A DNA stretch of 64,000 nucleotides, taken from contig JAUEDM010000002.1 of NCBI GenBank assembly GCA_033439685.1, forward strand, positions 3,286,001 through 3,350,000. The letters are read 5' to 3'. This document shows positions 55,392 through 64,000 of this stretch, in pieces. The stretch's first letter is position 1, and every line of letters starts with the position of its first letter. A program made the translations under genes and the position numbers. The notes under the pieces are model-generated. The model had not been told where the DNA came from and searched no databases. It worked only from the letters and a program-made list of their open reading frames with translations. The stretch is from Apodospora peruviana. Lineage: Eukaryota; Ascomycota; Sordariomycetes; Sordariales; Lasiosphaeriaceae.

Positions 55392-58207
55392 ATGCCCACA
55401 GAACCGATATCGCCAGTCAGTCCTAGCAGCAACAGTGGTAGTAGACGATCCACGCGCCTCTCCCATAAACTTCGCGAATTAAGGCACCTGAGGTTAAGGT
55501 CGAGCAACAAGCGTGGTGAGCAGCAGCAGGCACAAGATAACGAGGCTGCTGAGTTCCGGATCACTCATTCCCCCGACCGGCCGTCTCGCTTGATTTCGCC
55601 GCTCGACGCGCCTTCGGAAGAAGACTGTTTTGACGAGATCAAGGGCTGGCAGTGGGCTGCCGAACGGAGTAGGCGCAACACCAGTGTTGGTTGTGATTCG
55701 TATAGTGGTGAAGCACCGGTTTTGGTATGTTGTTATTGCCGAACTCTTACACCTTAATCAGGGGGGGAAAGCGATAACAAGAACAAAATACGCTAAAAGT
55801 GGTACTGCTATGACAGATCTACGGTCACACTGAATATGTGCAAGAGATCCTGCAACCCTTGACGTACATCTATCGGCGCGACAGCTTCCTATCTGACGAC
55901 GACGACGAGCAAGATCGCCATGAGAGTGAGCATATATGAGATAACGACAGCAACACCAATGATGATGTTGTAACTCCGAACACGAGCCCTATACACCAAG
56001 ATCACCACCAACCATCGTCACCACCCCAGCAGTCCGCCGGATTTGTGTACAACATTCCAGAGTCGTCCCAGACAATACCCAGTGCAAAGCGCAGACCGTC
56101 AGCCCAAGTAGATGAGTACCTCGAGGAGCACTTGGAGTTGCACGACGATACTAGTAGTATCCGCAATCATAGCGGTGAAGGCCAACACCAACAAGACCCA
56201 ACAGACGAAGAAGCACACATGCAGCGGCTGTGGGGGAAAGTCGGCAGGAAGAAGAAGGAACCGACGACAAGCAACAGCAGCAGGAAGCCTGTACTATCAA
56301 TAACACCGAGTTTGAGAAGGAGAACGCCGCCAGAGGTGAGACCAGCCGTTGGCCATTTTACCGTCAGTGATAACGGCCACGACGGAGACTTCCCCGACCT
56401 CGGCGAGGTTCGTGAAGCATACCCGGTGGACATTGAGCAGTTGAGGCGGATAGAGATCTACAGGCGAGATGTTTGTCCTTACTGCCACAGGCCTTTTGGC
56501 GGGCATGCGGCAGCCTTCTGTCAACAGTGTCATCGAGACTTGAGGTCGTGCAGGCTCTATGACCCGCGTCAGAGAGCAGCTCGCGGCGATGGAGAGAGTC
56601 ATGATCGTCATAAGCCTCGAAGAAGACCACCGCCCACCCGACCGCTCAAAGAGCGTCAGATTCTGGGACCATACGTCTCTTCTAATCAAAGGGTGCCCGA
56701 ACGGAAGAAAAAGCCACCGCTCGAAGATCTCCCGTTCGTGGGGATAAATGTGCCCATGGTAGAAGTTTATTATGCTAAGAGCATCAGGAACAGAAATCCA
56801 GGGCCGAGCCTGAGACAACTCCATAAAGGAACTGAGCAACGACGATCACCACTATCCCCGGAGACAGATCGGTTCAGCGACCATCTGGCGCCATCATCAC
56901 AAGATTCCGGGTCTGTTTATAGCCAGGACGAGCCAGGAAATGGACCATCGCCAACGGGTGGCTTGCAGATCTTTTACCCGGAATCTGTAAGACAGAAGAA
57001 TAGCTACCTTTCCCTGACTGACAGAGCAAGAAACGGAATGCTGGCGGCCCAGAAACTAGGAAGAAGCCAAGAGTCTCAAAAACCGTTGAAGGTATCGGCG
57101 CCCACGCTTGCACCAGAAGTCAGTGCATCGATTCGAAGTTCAACTCATCATGATATTCAAGTTGTATCCTCCACCCTGTCTGCAGGACAACATCCAGCTC
57201 TACAACAGCTACTGCTCGGTAATGGCCAGGCTGTTAACGGAGGGCATGGTCAGGCATTCAGGTTTTCGTACTCGTCATCGATCAACTCGTCTTCATCCTC
57301 GCTACCGCCGTTACCATCACCATCGCCACCGTCTGCTGCTACTTCAACATCTGGACTGATGCCCCCACCCAAACCAGAACGTGTATGGTACGCAGACGGA
57401 AGGCATAAAAACAACAGTAGCAATAACAATCTTAGCAGCAGAAGTAGACAGCAGTCGGTTGCTCAACAACAACACCAGCAGTACAAGTGTGATTTAGGAA
57501 AGAAACCCATAAGCCCTACCCACGTTTACAAGACTCCGCCGCTTCCCTCCTCTCCTCTTCGCCATGGGATCAAGGAGAATCCCATTGGTAATCCTCCTTC
57601 TAGACCCTACCCGCCGACAAGTACTCCTCCGCTAGAACCTCGCCTTCTGCGGCCAGCTCTGCATCAACCCAACCACCCGGCTCCTCTCGATTCACAGAGC
57701 TTTGCAGGGCCGAGACCCGATCCGAGACGGCTACCGCCACGGCGGCCAACACCTCCCACCTCACTTAGATCATCCCCTCGACCACCACTACAGTCGTCGC
57801 CAGTAACTGCGCCACCGGTACCGCACATCAACACCCATGACGGTAGCAGGAGATACAACAACATGAACCAATACCTCGAGAATAATGACATAGTCTCCCC
57901 TCTACTTTCCTCGCCCGAAGACGAGAGGCACTTAAACGGCTACCACCAGAGTTACACTACTGGGAGCCCGCAACACTCCCTTTCGCCAATATCACCGCTC
58001 TCCCCGCTGTCGTCGATATCGCCGCTTTCCCAGGCGGCCGTCTCAGTCTCGAGCTTCCATGCGTGGCAGACGCCCGAGCACAAGGCGCATACCCATCAGC
58101 TTGTTGAAGAAAATGGGGACAACGCCGAGATCTATCTGGATATCATTGACACATACGGTGGCGGTCGTGATACGAGTCCGCCACAGGTACCCGGGGGGGT
58201 TGTGTGA
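55392..58207 (+). CDS. Uncharacterised Pro/Ser-rich protein with a C4 zinc-finger-like motif
   Basis: Three-exon model: 55392-55724, 55817-55925, 56061-58207, giving 862 residues. The first intron (92 bp, GTATGT...GACAG) is clear. The second is proposed because an in-frame TGA at 55937-55939 interrupts an otherwise open frame; donor GTGAGC at 55926 and acceptor TTCCAG at 56060 restore frame (135 bp). Ordered parts are few: IKGWQWAAERSRRNTSVG near 83-99, YGHTEYVQEILQPLTYIYRR in exon 2, and CPYCHRPFGGHAAAFCQQC in exon 3, a C-x2-C...C-x2-C pattern that could bind zinc. The C-terminal 450 residues are Pro/Ser-rich and disordered. No family recognised; a regulatory role is only a guess. Confidence 0.6.
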
Positions 58208-58454
58208 GGGTTATTGGCGAGCGAGAGAAATAGATATATATTCTGATCTATTTACGGTAGAAACCCGACTGCAAATTAATGTAACAGCTACTGCCATTGA
58301 AATCGACACCTAACTCCTCTATGAATGCTGTATATTGCCATGCTTGCTTTTAACTCCCAAAAGATATCCTGCCAGACCCCTTTATCTTCCATCTACCGCC
58401 ATTTTATCCCGTCTCTTCAAAGCAACTATGGTCCTCTTACTGTACCCCTTTTAT

Positions 58455-59597
58455 TTACCCAATCTTGGTAACCGCCAACCGCCCCTTTTTACCTTCGTCA
58501 CCCTCAATCTCCAGCAACCCCCCAGCCTCCAACTTCTTTTTCCACTTTGCACTCTCATACCTCGCCAATATCATCGTCATCCTCAGCAACACCGCGTCAC
58601 CGCTAGTCGACTCATGCTCTTGGACGCCTTCACTGATGGGCGTAAACATCCACCGCCCAAACGCCCAGTTAAGAATATACCTCCTTAGCGTCCCTGGCGA
58701 TGGTGTGGGCAAAACCTTCTGATCATCATCCTCCGAGTTCCTGACACTGCCGTCCGTGGCCGCGAGGACAGCTTTTATCCTGTACACCTCGTCCTTTGGT
58801 GCTGTCTTCAAAAAAGCGTGCAGTTTGTCCACATCCACACCGTTTCCGCTTGACGCAGTATCCTTCAGCTCAATCGACAAGACCTCCACTTCAGACTGGT
58901 GATCGTGCTTATGGTCATGCCCATGTCCATGCCCAACATCGTCAGTTAGTTCGCTTGCTAAACCCCCATCCATCCCAAACACCACATCCATCCCCACCCA
59001 GCCCTTATCACTCTTCACCCACGCCACGTCCAGCTCCAAATCCCCCACCCGATCAAGACACTCGTCAAATCTTCTCTCGGTACACCCCTCCCACTTGTTG
59101 AAAACAATCAGATCCGTATACCGCGCCTGTATCCTCGCGGTATAGCTCGTATCCTCATACCCCTTCCAATTCTCGACATCGATAACGCTGACCACCCCAT
59201 CTAACGAGTAAGCGCCGCCCGTCTCCCTCGCAAGGCGATTGACCTCCATCGCCAGCGTGGCCGGAAACGCGGACCCGCTGGTCTCGACGACGATCCTGTC
59301 CGGCCGGACTTTTTCTTTGAGTTCGGCGAGCGCCGTGCTCAGCTGGCCCACCAGATTGCAGCAGATGCAGCCGTTCAGCAGCTCCTGCACGCCGGCGATG
59401 GCGCTCGACGCCGCGAGCCGGGAGTCGACGGCTACGTCGCCGAACTCGTTCTTCAGCAGGGCGAGCTTGTAATCTGGGTTCGCGGCGCGGAGCTGGGGCA
59501 AGAGGTTGAGGATGAGGGTGGTTTTGCCCGAGCCTAGGAAGCCGGTTATGATGGTTATGGGGATTGGACTGCCCCTAGAGGAGGTTGATGCCATCAT
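58455..59597 (-). CDS. COG0523 (CobW-type) GTPase, putative zinc metallochaperone
   Basis: Intronless, 380 residues from ATG at 59597 (or 59594). P-loop GFLGSGKTT begins at residue 19; the metal-binding CxCC of the family appears as GCICC (76-80); ETSGSAFP is the usual block following switch II; NKWE is the G4 motif. A histidine/aspartate-rich loop (GHGHGHDHKHDH) precedes the C-terminal CobW_C domain, which ends at about 370. COG0523 GTPases insert or deliver metals; eukaryotic Zng1/CBWD hands zinc to methionine aminopeptidase through an N-terminal CPELVPI motif. That motif is not seen here, so this may be a separate fungal subgroup whose client is unknown. Confidence 0.85.
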   Translation of the reverse strand: MMASTSSRGSPIPITIITGFLGSGKTTLILNLLPQLRAANPDYKLALLKNEFGDVAVDSRLAASSAIAGVQELLNGCICCNLVGQLSTALAELKEKVRPDRIVVETSGSAFPATLAMEVNRLARETGGAYSLDGVVSVIDVENWKGYEDTSYTARIQARYTDLIVFNKWEGCTERRFDECLDRVGDLELDVAWVKSDKGWVGMDVVFGMDGGLASELTDDVGHGHGHDHKHDHQSEVEVLSIELKDTASSGNGVDVDKLHAFLKTAPKDEVYRIKAVLAATDGSVRNSEDDDQKVLPTPSPGTLRRYILNWAFGRWMFTPISEGVQEHESTSGDAVLLRMTMILARYESAKWKKKLEAGGLLEIEGDEGKKGRLAVTKIG

Positions 59598-60253
59598 TGT
59601 GGCTTACTTGATTTTCGAAAAGATTGGAGTGTGATTAATGAGGTGGTATATATATAAATATGCGAAAGTGGTTGCAGTAAGTTCCAGACCACCCAACAAC
59701 GTCAGCTCAAGGTACGAGGCGGAGCATCGTGCATTGAATTGCAGGGAGGGGCAGTCATCAGGGCTGAGGGGTTTAGCTTGAGGAATTTGTGGTGCGATAA
59801 GATGGATAAGATAAGATCTCTGCAGACATCGCTTTAAGGTTTATTCTTATCGGGGGTCCAATGCGACGATGCGCAAGTCGTTGGAACCCAGTACGTATTC
59901 TTGTTTTCAAGATAAACGCTATGATGTAGATTACATTTCTGATTATGGCGAAAGAAAATGATGCAGAGATTAGATTTTACATAATTCAAATTTTACATAG
60001 GGCTCACTCACCAAGATGTTGCGAACGTAAGACATAGCCAGAGAGTAATGCTGTACAGGCAGTCTGTCTGCAATGAGAGAAATCAATGGCCGTGACGTCA
60101 CAACTCCCGGGACGTAGAAGAAGAAATGACCATTCGATGTTGCACCCATCCTTTCGCAAATAACTGAATGCCAGTTTGGTATTTAATGATAAAAGCTTTT
60201 ATTCTTTCTGGTTCACTCTCAAGTTCTCAATTCGATACCAATCGAGCCTCATC
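59598..60253. other. Divergent intergenic region
   Basis: Promoters of the COG0523 gene and the 118-residue gene. A TATATATATAAATAT string (about 59648-59662) lies 50-65 bp upstream of the COG0523 start and is a good TATA candidate. No gene recognised. Confidence 0.45.
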
Positions 60254-60670
60254 ATGTCTTCATCCGCCAACGATAAAAGCGCGCCCCAAGGCGAGGCTTC
60301 AGAGGAGGTCAATAAGTACAAGGTCATGCTCGACGAGGCCGCCACGAAAGGCAGGCACCCGCACGGTACCTATGAAGAGAACACCGAGAACCAAAGTACC
60401 GGGATCGTCGACAAGGGTACGCTTTCCATCATCCTAGCCCACTTGCCTACCATGGAAATAACTAACCGTGTCGTAGTCGCCCAATATATGCCAGAATCAA
60501 TCAGCAAGAAAATTCTGGGCCAGCATGAGAAGCCGGGGGAGGACCAAGCATCCAAGGCGCCCACAGCTGTGGATGAGAGCGTGCCGCCCAAGCGTCCAGA
60601 GCATGACGAGCACATTGAAGAATTTGTTCGCGACCAGCATAGGAGCAAGGAACTGGCTCTGGAGGAGTAA
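60254..60670 (+). CDS. Small hydrophilic protein, hypothetical
   Basis: Two exons: 60254-60416 and 60477-60670, with a 60-bp intron (GTACGC...CTAACC...GTAG); 118 residues. The intron is supported by a good branch site and exact phase match, joining GIVDK to VAQYMPESISKKILGQ. The protein is charged throughout, with no signal peptide or membrane segment. NKYKVMLDEAATKGRHPHGT and HDEHIEEFVRDQHRSKELAL are the more structured, probably helical parts. I recognise no family. The intron has no in-frame stop (60 bp, multiple of three), so retention would add 20 residues without truncation. Confidence 0.6.
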   Translation: MSSSANDKSAPQGEASEEVNKYKVMLDEAATKGRHPHGTYEENTENQSTGIVDKGTLSIILAHLPTMEITNRVVVAQYMPESISKKILGQHEKPGEDQASKAPTAVDESVPPKRPEHDEHIEEFVRDQHRSKELALEE

Positions 60671-61013
60671 GAGACCCAGGAACAGGAGGATAGGCGCAGT
60701 TCGCATTTTGCTCTTCGAGGGAACGACGGTTGTTTTGGGGCCAATGAAGGGAGCATATCTTTTCAAGGCCATGGCCGGCTCCGAACCATGATCATAAAAG
60801 TTGCTCTGTAAAAGTACTATGGATGAAAACAAGTTCAAAGAACCAACAACTCAATATGCAATTTGCGTATTACGAATGTTGCTCTTATTCCAGGCCTCCA
60901 AACAAGAAACGAGGCGAACAGTTGCCCTCAACCGAAGTTTATATAAAACAACAAGAACATTATATCCCAAAACAACACACCAAACCATTAACCCCCCCAA
61001 ACAATACAAAAGA
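60671..61013. other. Convergent 3' region
   Basis: AT-rich 3' flanks with no recognisable gene. Confidence 0.4.
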
Positions 61014-61538
61014 TTAGAGTACAAAGAGGTTACCAGCAACAAGCACAAGCCCAGCAACAACCGCCAAGCCCGTCTTCAGGTTTACCCCCACAGGCGCAGT
61101 AGCACCAGCAGTGACGAGCGGCTTCAGTGGCGAACCACCGGAACCAGTATCAGCGGCGCCCTCGCCGTGGCCAACAACGGGAGCACCGCTGGGCGCGACG
61201 GTAGCCGTGACGCCGTTACCTTGCTGACGGTATAACCGGCGGCCCATGCGCTCTTCCCGTCGGCCGCCGTGAGGCTGACAACGTACGCGGTGGTCCACGG
61301 CTCGGGCTCGGGCGCGCCCGTCTCGATCGGGTTGTCGCACTGCAAGAAGGAGGAGGTGACCATGTCCGGGATGGGGTGGCGCGCGGCCAATCTATTAGTC
61401 GTCGTTAGCCATATATCATCAACCATTAGGTTGACAGGACTGAAAGAGTTGTACACACTCGTTGTGCGGCGTGTGAGGCATTCTGAATATCGCTGTTACT
61501 CTCGACGATCTGGCGGAAGTGGTAAACACACTTCCCAT
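61014..61538 (-). CDS. Doubtful surface/GPI-type protein fragment
   Basis: Tentative three-part model: 61538-61459, 61391-61220, 61160-61014 (about 132 residues). The first intron (67 bp, GTGTGT...GGCTAACGACGACTAATAG) looks real. The second (59 bp, GTAACG...GCGAG) is needed only to pass from the frame of TAYVVSLTAADGKSAW to that of the C-terminus and has no clear branch site; a frameshift is the alternative. The C-terminus, small residues followed by GLAVVAGLVLVAGNLFVL, has the form of a GPI-anchor signal or tail anchor. No signal peptide is seen at the proposed start, so either an upstream exon is missing or this is a relic. Confidence 0.3.
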
Positions 61539-61613
61539 TAATGATGATAAAGAGGTGTATCGAAGGTGTTGTTTTTCTTCTCCTTTGCGCGCGTGTGAAA
61601 GACGAAACAGCAA

Positions 61614-63132
61614 AAGAATATATGACTGTCAATAACAAGCAAGTGACTTGCGCAACAACAAAACGAATGGATGCGTGAAAGAGTGATAGAGAGAACGACA
61701 GGTCTGTTAGACGTGGGACATATCGTCCAGCGTGGAACGACTTATATATCTTGGCTTCGCTGATTATGTTTTCGTCGCCAACATAACAGGTCTCACTGTC
61801 TGGCCCGGAAGCGAAAACAAAAACATACTGACCCATTTTCTCTCCAGATCGCTAACATCCCTAGCGGTGTTATGCGCTCAAGTTCGTTGTGACTGCTATT
61901 AGCACGTCGCGGTCGTGAAGGAATGGCAGACGCCCGGGTGGCATTCCAGAGTCGTGTTTGAGTCAAGTCGAGTTCCGGCAGCGGCCTATCACGGTATTCA
62001 CTTCCAACACATCAAGATGACCTCGGCGGCTTTCAGAGTCCCGATCGTCATCCGAACGCGGTTCAACTAACCGGAAGCTGTGAAGCATTCTGCGGGAGTC
62101 TGAGACAATCTTGGTGAAGCCTTCGCCAAGAATAACATCGCGAAAACCGCTCCATCGCCGGCGCGATTCACGTGGAGATCCAAAGGCACATCACCGGAAT
62201 CGAATGACAGTAAACTAGATATATTGGATTCCTCCTCCACAGAGTGCATCGCATGGTGGCCGAACGGGTTCAAAGGAAGTAGAGGCAGATGACCAGCCCG
62301 TAAAAAAAAAAAAAAAAACCAACGAGTAGATGTACAGTCAAACGGAGGCGTGTCCATCACACCCACTTCCGGATCAACGCCTGTTTCCGTGCAGTAAGGG
62401 CATCCGCGACGCATACAATCACGCGACGATACCGGAAACAGAGTTTGCCAAAATTAGCCATTAAAAAAGGTGAGACTGATCGGTCGGTCAGGCACAAACG
62501 ACGGATCCAATTCGTTCATCAATCCATCGACAGCGGTCTAGCACCTTGTAAGATCGGGTAAGGGCAAAGAGGGGTGTGCTCTCACGAGTAGGCTCCCGTA
62601 AAGAGAGACTCGACTCGAGAGCAGAAAAATGTCTCCAATCTATCAGCATCTCCTACCCATGAGAAAGGAATAGGTAGGAGACTTCCTTTCAAGGAAAATT
62701 TTGATCTCCAGAGCGTGACCCCAATGAAGAGGTCAGGCAACGCGACACCGTGGGAATCTAGTGAAGGTCGTGGCAGCTCTGTGTACTTTTTGATCTAAGG
62801 AAGAAAAAAGAAAAAGAATAATAAAATTTTCGCTGAGCCGCTCGCGTTAAATATTCTTTGGTGACCCCACCCACGAGGGCCAGCTGTCTCCATGTGGCGC
62901 CGCTTGCAACGGGCCGAGCGGGACTGTGGCTGACCACCAGCCACAAACAGCCAAAAAACTTACATAATCATCTCTTTCAAGTTGCCTGCCGACCACCTGA
63001 GCCACGACCACCGACGACTGTGTCACATCAGCACGGCGCATCATCACCTCCGAATCGTCCCCTCCCCTCAACTTCGGAAAACCGTTGCGAACCAACAAGC
63101 CACCAATCCACCCCGACAACGAGAGAAAGAAA
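61614..63132. other. Gene-poor region with inverted repeats
   Basis: No protein gene recognised over 1.5 kb. A run of 17 A lies at 62302-62318 and overlapping inverted repeats at 62649-62696. The last 130 bp (A/C-rich) are the FAM32A leader. Confidence 0.4.
62649..62696. repeat. Overlapping inverted repeats
   Basis: TCTCCTACC (62649-62657) pairs with GGTAGGAGA (62673-62681). GAAAGGAA (62663-62670), inside that loop, pairs with TTCCTTTC (62683-62690) outside it, a pseudoknot-like arrangement. TTCCTT (62683-62688) can instead pair with AAGGAA (62691-62696). No function assigned. Confidence 0.5.
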
Positions 63133-63708
63133 ATGCCATCAGAAGAGTACACCTCCGTCAGTCGGGGGGCGCTCAAGCTTAAAGGCGCCAAGGTGCACAA
63201 GAAGAGCAAGAACAAGCACAAGTCGTCCAAAGATAAAGCAGACCAGCTGAAAAGCGCAATGCGACGAACAGAGGGCGGCGGCAGCGACACATCACTGTCC
63301 CGAACCAAATCCCAAGAAAACTCAGTCCTCCACCCAGAAGAAGGCGACAACGACGGCGACCAGCAATCACAACTCGATTCTACACAGCGCCAATTACAAA
63401 AGAGGAGGTCGAGGTCGGTATCTTTCGGCGGCGACCAGGAAGTGGCGGCGGAAGAAGATACCAAGACGGAAGCAGAAAGAAGATTTGCAGAGATTAAACG
63501 CAAGAGGGTATGCCCCCCCCTCCTCCTCCTGACCCCCTTGACGAAACGACATATTCTGACTTACAAGAAACAGTTAAAAGAACTAGCCGAATCCGCCCGC
63601 GTACGGCCAGAACTGCTCAAGACGCATAAGCAACGTGTCGAGGAGCTGAATTCGCATCTCTCGCGACTGAGCGAGCACCACGACATGCCCAAGATTGGAC
63701 CTGGTTAA
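63133..63708 (+). CDS. FAM32A homologue (DUF1754)
   Basis: Two exons: 63133-63507 and 63574-63708; 169 residues. The basic N-terminus (LKLKGAKVHKKSKNKHKSSK) and the C-terminus (KTHKQRVEELNSHLSRLSEH, then HDMPKIGPG) are the two conserved ends of FAM32A-like proteins; the middle is variable. The 66-bp intron (GTATGC...CTGAC...AACAG) is a multiple of three with no stop, so the frame reads straight through it; joining KRKR to LKELAESA matches the family, while the intron would add 22 Pro/Leu-rich residues. Human FAM32A sits in the catalytic spliceosome and helps exon ligation, and a nuclear splicing role is inferred here. ATG at 63133 starts MPSEEYTSV, the usual N-terminus. Confidence 0.85.
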   Translation: MPSEEYTSVSRGALKLKGAKVHKKSKNKHKSSKDKADQLKSAMRRTEGGGSDTSLSRTKSQENSVLHPEEGDNDGDQQSQLDSTQRQLQKRRSRSVSFGGDQEVAAEEDTKTEAERRFAEIKRKRVCPPLLLLTPLTKRHILTYKKQLKELAESARVRPELLKTHKQRVEELNSHLSRLSEHHDMPKIGPG

Positions 63709-64000
63709 AATCATTACATGCTTCCATCATGTTCGTTACCATATGTTGGTCAAGTCCTTTTTGCCTCTAATCTATATACTCTGCGCCCGTTTTCGTTTTG
63801 AGGCCAAACTCATCATAAGGAATGCAAATGCAAATACTCCTGTTGCCGTAATCGTGTATGTGCAGTGTATATCCACATACCGGTATCCAAGACAACCATG
63901 CCGCCCCCCTTGACTCCTGAAATCTGCTTGGTATAAGCCAAGCCCGCGCAATGCAGCAAAGACAATTGATAGAAAGTACTCCTCCTTGGTTGACTAAACC

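Overview
This 64 kb window is euchromatic DNA from a filamentous ascomycete, most likely a Sordariomycete and probably of the Sordariales. The evidence is short introns (about 54-130 bp) with GTRAGT donors and CTAAC/CTGAC branch sites, dense house-keeping genes on both strands, a Pezizomycotina-type kinetochore subunit (Fta4), a vacuolar cation-chloride cotransporter of the VHC1 type, and an intron-bearing nuclear tRNA-Phe. I see no operons, no obvious secondary-metabolite cluster, no CRISPR, no intact transposon and no viral sequence. I can support 25 protein-coding models (two of them weak) and one tRNA gene. Exon limits were read from splice signals and checked for frame.

Layout. 0-14 kb: fta4 (+); a large two-OB-fold Cdc13/Pot1-like telomere-binding candidate (-); a flavin monooxygenase (+); an Aro8-type aminotransferase (+); ribosomal protein uL4 (-). 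14-22 kb: a small secreted protein (-), a 931-residue protein with three cysteine modules (-), then a gene-poor stretch of about 4 kb that holds tRNA-Phe and a cluster of inverted repeats. 22-27 kb: mitochondrial methionyl-tRNA synthetase (+), a NAT9-like acetyltransferase interrupted by a 51-glutamine tract (+), L-serine dehydratase (-). 27-29 kb is gene-free. 29-45 kb is densely packed: an F-box-like protein (+), DNA polymerase delta small subunit (-), Ytm1 (+), a DEDDy 3'-5' exonuclease (-), Lsm5 (+), Rpb11 (-), cytosolic PheRS alpha (-). 44-55 kb: 3-hydroxyisobutyryl-CoA hydrolase (+), an Avt3-type vacuolar amino-acid transporter (-), a VHC1-type transporter (+). 55-64 kb: a proline/serine-rich C4-finger protein (+), a COG0523 GTPase (-), a 118-residue protein (+), a doubtful surface protein (-), and a FAM32A homologue (+).

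Functionally the window is a mixture of genome maintenance (telomere, kinetochore, Pol delta, exonuclease), gene expression (Rpb11, Lsm5, uL4, Ytm1, two aminoacyl-tRNA synthetases, tRNA-Phe), amino-acid catabolism (Aro8, serine dehydratase, HIBYL-CoA hydrolase) and vacuolar transport. Many genes lie in divergent pairs sharing 0.4-0.7 kb promoters (Pol delta/Ytm1, exonuclease/Lsm5, PheRS/HIBYL hydrolase) or convergent pairs.

The items most worth a second look are the Cdc13/Pot1-like protein with a SUMO-interaction motif, the triple Cys module of the 931-residue protein, the polyQ insertion in the acetyltransferase, an alternative first exon of RPB11, and a short TACCTA/TAGGTA motif repeated in many intergenic regions.
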